A DNA stretch of 5,994 bases from JANFXS01 sp022791155 (GTDB taxonomy: Bacteria > Bacillota > Clostridia > Lachnospirales > Anaerotignaceae): NCBI GenBank assembly GCA_949743895.1, contig CATJUX010000116.1, forward strand, positions 1-5,994, written 5' to 3'. The notes beneath the pieces were generated by a model that was given only the letters and a program-made list of their open reading frames with translations, did no database searches and was not told the DNA's origin. A program made the translations under genes and the position numbers. This document shows, piece by piece, positions 1 to 5,490 of the stretch. Position 1 is the first letter of the stretch; each line of letters begins with the position of its first letter.

Positions 1-43
1 AACCAAGCCAACAACCATAAATAACTCCTACAAAGCAAATTCA

Positions 44-170
44 GTGAAGTCTTTTCCTAAAAGGAAATTCGAGAACCCGCAAGGTGTGAACCGCGTGAGA
101 GCCGCGGCGGCGAAGCCGTTTCCCGAAGGGAAATTCGAGAGCTTGCTGGTGTGAACCACGTGAGAGCCGC
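44..170. repeat. Two tandem copies of a 65-66 bp structured repeat
   Basis: Copy 1 spans about 44-105 and copy 2 about 110-170. Shared blocks are a GYGAAGYC start, a TTTCC/GGAAA palindrome, AAATTCGAGA, GGTGTGAACC and GTGAGAGCCGC. The offset is 66 in the left part and 65 in the right part, so one indel separates the copies. Each copy can form a 6-bp hairpin with a 3-base loop (53-67 and 119-133) and a short GGT/ACC stem closed by a GTGA loop (83-92 and 148-157). The first hairpin differs by a compensated pair: T58-A62 in copy 1 against C124-G128 in copy 2. A CGGC-GAA-GCCG hairpin at 108-118 bridges the copies. Reading frames through it look repetitive and lack ribosome binding sites, so I take it as non-coding. 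It resembles a dispersed intergenic repeat, but only these copies are visible. Confidence 0.8.
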
Positions 171-629
171 AAAAGAAAGCAAATCGTTCTGCAAACATGT
201 CCACAATGGTTTGCCGCATGAGCCAGCCGAAAATTTTGTCAGAAACTTGATGAACTCATGCCGGATTGACAAATGCAAAAAATTTGGCCGAAAAAGCAAA
301 TTTTTGCAAAGCAAATTGCCAAAAATCAATTTGAAAACGAACACTTCCCAAACAAAACTTCAAAAATTCACAAATAAAAACAAATAAATTTTTATATTGC
401 ATTGCGCGCTATTTAGAAAATTAACAATTGAGCCGATAACAAAAATATAGAGGCTTGAGAGGCTTGCGAAAATCACATGTGAACACTGCTGATGAGATAG
501 AAGCAGTTTTAACCCATTATTTCAAAAACGTGAACAGATCAATTTTTGGAATATCGTTGGATTTTGCACTATACAGATATTGTGAATGCCGTATGTAATA
601 TATAAATTTGAAACCAAACACTAAAAGGA
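171..629. other. Gene-poor AT-rich spacer upstream of the permease
   Basis: No supportable gene lies here. Bases 171-312 repeat the word GCAAA many times and include the palindrome GCAAA-TT-TTTGC at 296-307. Bases 313-390 are very A-rich with few G. An 8-base direct repeat GAGGCTTG occurs at 450-457 and 459-466. A 6-bp hairpin ACTGCT/AGCAGT lies at 485-507 with an 11-base loop. I searched for a purine riboswitch, as expected for some permeases of this type, and saw no matching core. The permease promoter is presumably between 550 and 610, where the sequence is AT-rich, but no hexamer pair is convincing. Confidence 0.5.
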
Positions 630-2072
630 ATGGAGTGGGTCTTTATTTTAAGCAAAATTGACAGCTATTTTCATGTCACAAAAAGCGGTTCTTCACTGCA
701 CACAGAACTGTTTTCAGGGCTGACGGCCTACTTCACTGTTGTTTATATATTGTTTCTTGTGCCAAACACATTGATGTCGGCGTTTCCAGAGGCATATGAC
801 AGATCTGGCGAAATGATTAGAACAGTTGTTTTGTCAAACGGGCTCACAGCACAACAAATGCTTGTGTCGCTGACAATACTCTCGTGCATAACGGCCGCCA
901 TAGGAACCATACTTTTGGCGCTCAAGAGCAATTTGCCGTTTGCCCAGGGGCCAAGTCTTTCCATAAGCACATTCGTTGCCTACACAATATGCACGCGCAT
1001 GGGATACACATATAACCAGGCGTTGGCGGCGATATTCATAAGTGGCGCCGCTTTCTTTGCCATAACGGCTTTGGGCTTTGAAAAGAAAATTCAAGATGCC
1101 ATTCCGTCAAACATAAAATTTGCTGTCACAGCTGGAATAGGGCTTTTTATAGCCTTTATGGGAATGCAAAAAGCCCACATTGTGGAAGGCAACAGCTCTC
1201 ACCTTGTTCAAATGATAAGCTTCTCAAATTTGGGTGAATATGACGTGAAAAGTGCACTGCTGTGTCTTTTTGGCGTCATATTGATTGCTGTCATGCTTGT
1301 GAAAGATGTTCATGGAGCCATATTGTGGGGCAAATTGATTGTCATAGTCATTGCAATTCCTTTGGGCCTTGTCCATTTGCAGGATTTCATGGTGGAACTT
1401 CCTGACATTGCCACAATGTCAAGGGCACTGCGGCCAGACTTTGTGGGGCTTTTCACTTCTTCGCCGGGTTTTGGCGTGGCGGGAACTGTGGTTTCGGTTG
1501 CTGTTTTGATAAGCACGCTTTGTGTCATGGATGTTTTTGAAACCCTTGGCGCCATAATTGCCACAGACTACATCATAACGCTCAGCCACGAGGGAAACAT
1601 AAACGAAAGATTCCACAAAGTTTTGAAGGTTGACTCCATTTCCACAATGATAGGCTCGGCATTGGGAATGACAAACGTTTCAACATATGTTGAAAGCACC
1701 ACAATGGCAATTGAGGGCGGAAGAACGGGGCTCAGCGGCCTTGTGGCGTCTGCGCTTTTTCTGCTGACAATATTTATAGCGCCGTTTGCATCGGCCATAC
1801 CCTCAGCGGCGACGGCCACAACGCTCATCATGAGCGGCATACTCATGATGGATGTCATAAAATATATCAATTTTGACGATGTGGAACAGGCGTTGCCCGC
1901 GTTTTTGACAATGGCGATGATGCCGTTGACATATAGCCTTGTCACGGGAATAGCCCTCGGTTTCATATCATATACAGCCATGATGATTTTCACTGGCAAA
2001 GGAAGACAGATTAACCCGGGAACATTCTTTTTGGCTGTCATATTTATAATTCAGTTTATTATGGTTCACTGA
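630..2072 (+). CDS. AzgA-type NCS2 nucleobase permease (guanine/hypoxanthine/adenine family)
   Basis: This is a 480-residue polytopic membrane protein, a normal length for the AzgA branch of the nucleobase-cation symporter-2 family, which imports purine bases with protons. Family hallmarks are visible: an N-terminal TELFSGLTAYFTVVYILF segment (residues 25-42), NLPFA at 101-105, the AIPSNIKFAVTAGIGLFIAF block (157-176), DVFETLG (301-307) and TYVESTTMAIEGGRTGLSGL (352-371). Hydrophobic segments fill most of the remainder. Two usually conserved parts are altered: the APGMGLNAF-like loop reads GPSLSISTF (107-115), and the usual FDT of the eighth membrane segment reads FET (303-305), so the substrate may differ. 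The ATG at 630 is the only standard in-frame start after the stop at 609-611, but its AAAGG lies too close. A GGAG (632-635) sits 9 bases before an ATT at 645. A small unknown gene follows after 43 bp. Confidence 0.9.
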   Translation: MEWVFILSKIDSYFHVTKSGSSLHTELFSGLTAYFTVVYILFLVPNTLMSAFPEAYDRSGEMIRTVVLSNGLTAQQMLVSLTILSCITAAIGTILLALKSNLPFAQGPSLSISTFVAYTICTRMGYTYNQALAAIFISGAAFFAITALGFEKKIQDAIPSNIKFAVTAGIGLFIAFMGMQKAHIVEGNSSHLVQMISFSNLGEYDVKSALLCLFGVILIAVMLVKDVHGAILWGKLIVIVIAIPLGLVHLQDFMVELPDIATMSRALRPDFVGLFTSSPGFGVAGTVVSVAVLISTLCVMDVFETLGAIIATDYIITLSHEGNINERFHKVLKVDSISTMIGSALGMTNVSTYVESTTMAIEGGRTGLSGLVASALFLLTIFIAPFASAIPSAATATTLIMSGILMMDVIKYINFDDVEQALPAFLTMAMMPLTYSLVTGIALGFISYTAMMIFTGKGRQINPGTFFLAVIFIIQFIMVH

Positions 2073-2090
2073 ATGAAGGAAATGTGTTTT

Positions 2091-2116
2091 TGTCTGTTTT
2101 GGGGAGGTGACAGACA
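2091..2116 (+). promoter_or_regulatory. Hairpin presenting the ribosome binding site of the 204-residue protein gene
   Basis: TGTCTGT at 2091-2097 and ACAGACA at 2110-2116 form a perfect 7-bp inverted repeat. The 12-base loop contains the Shine-Dalgarno run GGGGAGGTG (2101-2109), and the last base of the 3' arm is the A of the ATG start. The pairing is directly visible. A role in controlling initiation or coupling to the upstream permease is inference. Confidence 0.5.
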
Positions 2117-2730
2117 TGATTGGAAACATAAATCAATATGTGAAAATTATGGAATATGAAAAAAAGGCATATGAGAGAATTGAAAATTGCAAAAGCTCAT
2201 TTGAAGAGGCCACAGGCGTTTCGCTTCCAAAAACAAATAGAAAATCAATCAAGGCCCAAGTTGCGGCGTCAAAACTGGCATCGGGCAAAAAGCTCAACTA
2301 TGTTGATTTGGATGCACTGCGGCGCGAGGATCCGGCGGCATATGAACGCGCAATGGCAGTCATGAGAGAGCGCAAGAGCTATGAAAGGCGGCTCAAGCAG
2401 TGCAGATCAAAAAGCGAGGCGCGCTCACTGCAATTGTCAAAAGCATGTTCGTTTGCCGGAGACGTCAAAAGCGGAAACGCAAATGCGCCTTCAGCATGCG
2501 GCACAGGGCCGTCAGCGGCAGCGCCCGCGCCCAACGCTTCAGGCGGCGGAATGAACAGCAGCATGTCGGGCGGCGAAAGCGGCCAAAGCAGTCAGGGCGG
2601 AACAACGTTCCCCCATGTTTTGGAGCGCTCAAAGGCGTGTGAAGACGTTTTTATACAATATACAAAAACAAGAGACTATAGGAGGCTCCCGCTTTTTGGA
2701 GTTAAAAGGCTGAAAAATGTCAAAGCATAA
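2116..2730 (+). CDS. Basic hypothetical protein with Gly/Ser/Ala-rich linker
   Basis: I do not recognise this 204-residue protein. I chose the ATG at 2116 because GGGGAGGTG at 2101-2109 gives ideal spacing. The in-frame GTG at 2107 lies inside that site. Residues 1-110 are highly charged and predicted helical, with IMEYEKKAYERIENCK (11-26), DLDALRREDPAAYERAM (64-80) and RERKSYERRLKQCRSKSEAR (84-103), suggesting coiled-coil or helical hairpins. Residues 113-163 are a low-complexity linker rich in Gly, Ser, Ala, Asn and Pro. Residues 164-204 form a compact basic tail with PHVLERSKACEDVFIQYTK and YRRLPLFGVKRLK. There is no signal peptide or membrane segment, so it is probably cytoplasmic. It lies 43 bp after the permease with no terminator between, so the two are probably co-transcribed. 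Its codon pattern and strong ribosome site support real translation. Confidence 0.85.
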   Translation: MIGNINQYVKIMEYEKKAYERIENCKSSFEEATGVSLPKTNRKSIKAQVAASKLASGKKLNYVDLDALRREDPAAYERAMAVMRERKSYERRLKQCRSKSEARSLQLSKACSFAGDVKSGNANAPSACGTGPSAAAPAPNASGGGMNSSMSGGESGQSSQGGTTFPHVLERSKACEDVFIQYTKTRDYRRLPLFGVKRLKNVKA

Positions 2731-2735
2731 TATGT

Positions 2736-2775
2736 GAACCCCGGATTTCATTGGCTGAAAACGGGGTTCTTAAAT
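2736..2775 (+). terminator. Rho-independent terminator after the 204-residue protein gene
   Basis: GAACCCCG (2736-2743) pairs with CGGGGTTC (2762-2769). An inner TTTCA/TGAAA stem (2746-2750 with 2756-2760) caps it with a 5-base loop. A short T-rich tail TTAAATTTT follows. It starts six bases after the stop codon and would end the transcript carrying the permease. Confidence 0.8.
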
Positions 2776-2816
2776 TTTGAACGAAAGCAGCATGTTTCAA
2801 AAACAGTTTTTTTGGC

Positions 2817-3143
2817 TTGCATTTTGTGAGCATATCTTCAGATGACATGGACACGCATGACATGGACAATCATTGGCGGCATAATTGCGGCGTCAAAAGC
2901 CGTTTGATGTCGACAGTGCCTGTGCACAATTTCATTGCGCTTAGGCCGCTGTCGCCTGTTCCAATTCTTCTGTCTTGTGGGAAATTTGTTGTTCAAAGTG
3001 CAAACATGCCCGGCTTGCCCGCGAACAAGTCAATTGTTTGCAACGCCAAAGAAATGAAAAATTTTCACTGTGGAGCGTGTGCCCTTGTCGGCTGGAAGCG
3101 CTGTTTTGAAATGTGCGGAACATATGGAATTGAAACATATTAA
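2817..3143 (+). CDS. Doubtful cysteine-rich small reading frame, possibly a gene remnant
   Basis: This open frame of 108 codons from a TTG lies between the terminator of the preceding gene and a convergent gene. No possible start (TTG 2817 or later in-frame ATGs) has a Shine-Dalgarno site, which argues against translation. The C-terminal part carries a cysteine cluster, C-x9-C-x2-C-x7-C-x3-C (residues about 75-100, with CGAC at its centre), of the kind seen in zinc- or iron-sulfur-binding modules. Two further cysteines lie upstream. The N-terminal section includes a repeated DMD motif from a 12-base direct repeat. I recognise no family. It may be a decayed 5'-truncated gene or chance. A 65-codon frame on the opposite strand (2941-3138) is no more convincing. 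Confidence 0.2.
   Translation: MHFVSISSDDMDTHDMDNHWRHNCGVKSRLMSTVPVHNFIALRPLSPVPILLSCGKFVVQSANMPGLPANKSIVCNAKEMKNFHCGACALVGWKRCFEMCGTYGIETY
2842..2868. repeat. 12-bp direct repeat, 15-bp period
   Basis: ATGACATGGACA occurs at 2842-2853 and again at 2857-2868, separated by CGC. The period is a multiple of three and keeps the local frame open. It is too short and isolated to assign a role. Confidence 0.7.
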
Positions 3144-3236
3144 AATATGGAAAATAAATATTTTTCAGACATATAAAATGGCGTTAAAAGCACTTTATTT
3201 GACGAAGTTTTTTTGAAACACAACAATTGCAATTTC

Positions 3237-3287
3237 AAAATAAAATATGCATGGAACAACAAACATACGTTTTGATTCCATGCATAT
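3237..3287 (-). terminator. Terminator of the minus-strand hypothetical gene
   Basis: TTCCATGCATAT (3276-3287) and ATATGCATGGAA (3245-3256) form a perfect 12-bp inverted repeat with a 19-base loop, beginning five bases beyond the stop codon of the minus-strand gene. Read on the minus strand, it is followed by TTTTATTTTG, a good uridine tract. A weaker 8-bp AT-rich inverted repeat lies just beyond (3211-3218 with 3233-3240). The stem is AT-rich, so efficiency is uncertain. Confidence 0.75.
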
Positions 3288-3291
3288 CCAT

Positions 3292-3780
3292 TCATCTCAT
3301 AACCGAGCTTGCCTTGATGGCGTTCAAAAAAATTCTCATGTTTTGCTTTTCCTCATTTGTGAGATAGCTTTCAACAGTGTTTATTATTTTCAGCTGACGT
3401 TCATTGCTGGCGCCTTTTTCCATCACAGTTATGACGCTTTCAGGCTGAAAATTGATGCATTCCATAAGTTTCAAGGCCAAAAAAATGCTCTTTTGATATT
3501 CTGAGTTCAACAGCGGCAAGACAGCGTTGATTGCCTTCATCCTCCTCGACTGTGTGTCTAAAAACACATGTGTGGCAGTGGGCGGAATTGCGGCCGGAAG
3601 CTCATGTCTCTGTTGAACGCTGACGGCTGCTTCATCGTCGTTGCCGTGCTGCTGCTGTGCGTTCATAAACATGCTTATTTTTTGCGCGGCATTCATTGCG
3701 GCCGAAACTTCTTCAGCGCTTGTTTTTTGACCCATGAGGGCGGCAAGCGACATTATTTTTTCAATTGAAATGTCTTCCAA
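3292..3780 (-). CDS. Hypothetical helical protein with internally duplicated C-terminal module
   Basis: I do not recognise this protein. I place its start at the TTG at 3778-3780 because AAGGAGGTG (complement of 3787-3795) gives 8-base spacing. A longer TTG start at 3798 would lie upstream of that site. The resulting 162-residue protein has no signal peptide or clear membrane segment. Residues 1-45 look helical, with MSLAALMGQK and VSAAMNAAQKISMFMNAQQQ. Residues 45-70 are a Gln/Asp/Ala/Pro-rich linker. The C-terminal half has two similar helical units, residues 79-105 (RRMKAINAVLPLLNSEYQ...) and 128-154 (RQLKIINTVESYLTNEEK...), sharing R-x2-K-x-I-N-x-V-x3-L-x2-E. This suggests an alpha-helical repeat fold and possibly protein binding. 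It stands alone, convergent with the permease transcript, and has its own terminator. No convincing promoter was found upstream. Confidence 0.85.
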   Translation of the reverse strand: MEDISIEKIMSLAALMGQKTSAEEVSAAMNAAQKISMFMNAQQQHGNDDEAAVSVQQRHELPAAIPPTATHVFLDTQSRRMKAINAVLPLLNSEYQKSIFLALKLMECINFQPESVITVMEKGASNERQLKIINTVESYLTNEEKQNMRIFLNAIKASSVMR

Positions 3781-3786
3781 ATATAA

Positions 3787-3795
3787 CACCTCCTT
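3787..3795 (-). promoter_or_regulatory. Ribosome binding site that sets a TTG start
   Basis: The complement reads AAGGAGGTG, an essentially perfect match to the 16S rRNA tail. Its core ends 8 bases before the TTG at 3780. No ATG lies at usable distance, so this site decides the start of the minus-strand gene. Confidence 0.85.
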
Positions 3796-3798
3796 CAA

Positions 3799-4053
3799 AA
3801 TTTATATGATATATGTTTGGCTTTTATTCCGCATTGCTCAAGGGCATTTGTGGCGGAAAACTGTTCCTCAAATAAGGAATATGAATTTTTTTTATTTTTC
3901 AATGTGTTTTTCTGAATGTCGAATACAGCATTATGATGTCTGACAAATTTTCAAAAATTGTTATTTTTTGAAAGAGTTACATTTGCATATGATTAGGCGC
4001 ATATGCCTTAAAACAAATGTTTAATAATTTTTTGAAAAAATTTCATTTTTCTG
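3799..4053. other. AT-rich divergent spacer with inverted repeats
   Basis: No gene is supported. The stretch must hold the promoter of the minus-strand gene, but I find no clear hexamer pair. Inverted repeats are TTCCGC/GCGGAA (3827-3832 with 3853-3858), TTCCT/AGGAA (3864-3868 with 3875-3879), and a nested pair at 3979-4020 described separately. Confidence 0.5.
3979..4020. repeat. Nested inverted repeat upstream of the dctP promoter
   Basis: The outer arms are ACATTTG (3979-3985) and CAAATGT (4014-4020). Inside lies AGGC-GCATAT-GCCT (3995-4008). GCATATG also occurs twice in direct order, at 3985-3991 and 3999-4005. The element ends 33 bp before the -35 region, a position suited to an activator or other regulator binding site. 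The structure is seen; the function is inferred. Confidence 0.45.
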
Positions 4054-4082
4054 TTGTGGTCTGACCGATTGTATGATATAAT
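4054..4082 (+). promoter_or_regulatory. Promoter of the TRAP binding-protein gene
   Basis: TTGTGG (4054-4059), a 17-bp spacer and a perfect TATAAT (4077-4082) make a sigma-A-type promoter. A TG at 4074-4075 makes it an extended -10, which compensates for a poor -35. Transcription should start near 4089, giving a leader of roughly 160 nt. Confidence 0.8.
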
Positions 4083-4089
4083 CCCAAAT

Positions 4090-4207
4090 ATAGCCGTGAT
4101 TTGCCATGGCTATGACAGGAGGGGGCGGAAAGTTCCAACATGAATTTCATGTCTGGAATTTTCCGTGAAAAATGCTTGAAGCCTGAATTTGTTTTTCCAA
4201 GGCTTCA
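4090..4207 (+). promoter_or_regulatory. Structured 5' leader of dctP with three hairpins
   Basis: Three hairpins are visible. The first pairs ATAGCC (4090-4095) with GGCTAT (4108-4113). The second (4126-4165) is nearly perfect: 12 pairs including one G-T between 4126-4137 and 4154-4165, a bulged C at 4153, then 6 more pairs (4138-4143 with 4147-4152) closed by a 3-base loop. The third pairs TGAAGCCT (4177-4184) with AGGCTTCA (4200-4207). No uridine run follows any of them and none pairs with the dctP ribosome site, so it is not an obvious attenuator. A G-rich run AGGAGGGGG (4117-4125) precedes the second hairpin with no start codon at normal distance. I cannot match it to a known riboswitch class. 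An mRNA-stabilising leader is another reading. Confidence 0.6.
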
Positions 4208-4232
4208 CAGCTCTTTATGTTTATTATTTTAG
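4140..4232 (+). CDS. Possible 30-codon leader ORF ahead of dctP
   Basis: An ATG at 4140 opens a 30-codon frame ending in TAG at 4230-4232, inside the AGGAGGG ribosome site of dctP. The peptide starts MNFMSGIFREKCLK and ends SSLCLLF. It shows no clear run of a regulatory amino acid. The strong AGGAGGGGG upstream (4117-4125) is 14 bases away, longer than ideal, and the ATG lies in the second hairpin stem. Either a translationally coupled leader peptide or chance is possible. Confidence 0.2.
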   Translation: MNFMSGIFREKCLKPEFVFPRLHSSLCLLF

Positions 4233-4246
4233 GAGGGAACAAACTT

Positions 4247-5350
4247 ATGAAAAAAAGAGTTTTAGGACTAATTATGGCTGTTATGGTTTGCACCATGGCG
4301 TTTTCTGGCTGTGGTGAAAAATCGGGCTCAGACAGCACAGGAGGACAAAATGCTGGAGACAGCCAGAACAGCCAAAACGAACAAAGTGACGGCGACAGCG
4401 AAAATGCTGGCGGCAGCGCTGAAAATGCAGAATATAACATAAAAGTTGGACATGTTCTTGCCAACACACATCCATACCAGCTTGGGCTTGAAAAACTCAG
4501 CGAACTTGCAGCTGAAAAGAGCGGCGGAAAAATCAAAGTTGATGTTTTCCACAGCTCAACTCTTGGAAACGAAAGAGACATGGTTGAAGCGCTTCAGCTT
4601 GGAACTCAGGAAATGGTTCTTGTTTCCACAGCCGTTCTTTCAAGCTTCACAGATTCTTTCCTCGTTTTTGACCTTCCTTTCCTTTTCAACACAACTGAAG
4701 AAGCGCGCATGGTTTGCGACAGCGATCTTGGACAGGAAATATTGGGAAGCGTTGAGCAAGACGGGCTCAAGGGCCTTGTTTTCTTTGAAAATGGCTTCAG
4801 AAATGTCACAAACAGCAAAAATGAAGTTCTTGTGCCCGAAGATTTGAAGGGCCTCAAAATAAGAACAATGGAAAGCCCTATACACATGGCGTCATTCTCT
4901 GTCATGGGCGCCGACCCAACACCTATGGCAATGGGCGAGCTTTTCACAGCGCTTCAGCAAAAGACAATTGATGGACAGGAAAATCCTTTGGCCATCATTG
5001 ATTCCTCAAAGCTTTATGAAGTTCAGGAATATCTCTCACTCACAGGACACTTCTATGCACCGGCTCCTTTGTTCATAGCAACGGACTATTTTGACAGCCT
5101 TCCAGCTGACATGCAGACAGCAGTCACAGAGGCCGCAAAAGAAGCTCAGGTTTATGAAAGACAAGTTCTTGACGACATGAATGAAGAACTTCAAACAACT
5201 TTGACTGAAAAAGGCGTCAAAATCACTGAAGTTGACAAAGCTCCTTTCATAGAAGCGGTTCAGCCTGTTTATGAAGAATATGTTGGCGAGGGCGCAGGCC
5301 TTGTTAACCCTGAAATTCTTTCAAAAGTTCAAGAAATGATGAACAAATGA
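4247..5350 (+). CDS. dctP: TRAP transporter solute-binding lipoprotein (DctP family)
   Basis: This 367-residue protein is the extracytoplasmic binding component of a tripartite ATP-independent periplasmic transporter, a family that captures organic acids for sodium-driven uptake. The ATG at 4247 follows AGGAGGG at 4231-4237; an in-frame ATG at 4217 lacks a site. Residues 1-21 are a lipoprotein signal peptide (KKR, hydrophobic core, FSG) with lipobox cysteine C22, so it is anchored to the outer face of the membrane. A Gly/Ser/Asn/Gln/Glu linker (23-62) tethers the binding domain. Family marks are KVGHVLANTHPYQLGLEKL (66-84), GNERDMVEALQLGT (107-120), GFRNVTNSK (183-191), PEDLKGLKIR with the likely carboxylate-binding arginine R206, GADPTPM (221-227) and IDGQENP (241-247). 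The ligand cannot be assigned. No dctQ or dctM gene is adjacent, so the membrane partners lie elsewhere. Gene-wide preference for CTT and GTT codons suggests good expression. Confidence 0.95.
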   Translation: MKKRVLGLIMAVMVCTMAFSGCGEKSGSDSTGGQNAGDSQNSQNEQSDGDSENAGGSAENAEYNIKVGHVLANTHPYQLGLEKLSELAAEKSGGKIKVDVFHSSTLGNERDMVEALQLGTQEMVLVSTAVLSSFTDSFLVFDLPFLFNTTEEARMVCDSDLGQEILGSVEQDGLKGLVFFENGFRNVTNSKNEVLVPEDLKGLKIRTMESPIHMASFSVMGADPTPMAMGELFTALQQKTIDGQENPLAIIDSSKLYEVQEYLSLTGHFYAPAPLFIATDYFDSLPADMQTAVTEAAKEAQVYERQVLDDMNEELQTTLTEKGVKITEVDKAPFIEAVQPVYEEYVGEGAGLVNPEILSKVQEMMNK

Positions 5351-5357
5351 TTTTTTT

Positions 5358-5391
5358 GAATAATTTTTGAGCTGTTTGGACAAAATTATTC
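5358..5391 (+). terminator. AT-rich hairpin after dctP
   Basis: GAATAATTTT (5358-5367) and AAAATTATTC (5382-5391) are a perfect 10-bp inverted repeat with a 14-base loop, starting 8 bases after the dctP stop. No T run follows. It may protect the 3' end of the message or assist the next hairpin rather than terminate alone. Confidence 0.4.
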
Positions 5392-5417
5392 TGCGGAAAT
5401 TTTGAAAAGCTTGATCA

Positions 5418-5463
5418 AAACAGCCGGTTTGAGGATTTTTTTCGCTTAAACCGGCTGTTTCAT
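5418..5463 (+). terminator. Probable terminator between dctP and secG
   Basis: AAACAGCCGGTTT (5418-5430) pairs perfectly with AAACCGGCTGTTT (5448-5460), and the stem can extend three more pairs inward. It is the strongest hairpin downstream of dctP. The T run on its 3' side is only TTT followed by CATG, so termination is plausible but not certain. The secG promoter starts about 45 bp later. Confidence 0.6.
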
Positions 5464-5490
5464 GCCAAACGCATTCTTGAATTTATATTG

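Noticed and set aside
44..170. CRISPR array.
   Set aside because: Only two imperfect copies, with similarity spanning nearly the whole unit and no unique spacers.
28..344. Minus-strand frames through the tandem repeat.
   Set aside because: They stay open because the repeat lacks stops; the translation simply repeats, with no ribosome site.
151..387. 78-codon plus-strand frame beginning in the repeat.
   Set aside because: GTG start inside the repeat, no ribosome site, and a low-complexity Lys/Asn/Gln-rich tail from A-rich DNA.
489..506. CTGATGAG resembles the hammerhead ribozyme core.
   Set aside because: No stem II followed by GAAA, and no matching stems I and III in either linear or permuted order.
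391..629. Expected purine riboswitch ahead of the permease.
   Set aside because: The conserved purine-aptamer core and loop sequences are absent on the plus strand.
1568..2041. 157-codon frame antisense to the permease.
   Set aside because: Shadow of a clearly coding membrane protein gene, with no ribosome site or independent signal.
4217..4246. Upstream in-frame ATG for dctP.
   Set aside because: The strong AGGAGGG lies after it, and the lipoprotein signal peptide begins properly at 4247.
4147..4581. 144-codon frame antisense to dctP and its leader.
   Set aside because: Shadow frame; Ser/Pro/Phe-rich product reflects the complement of the dctP linker.
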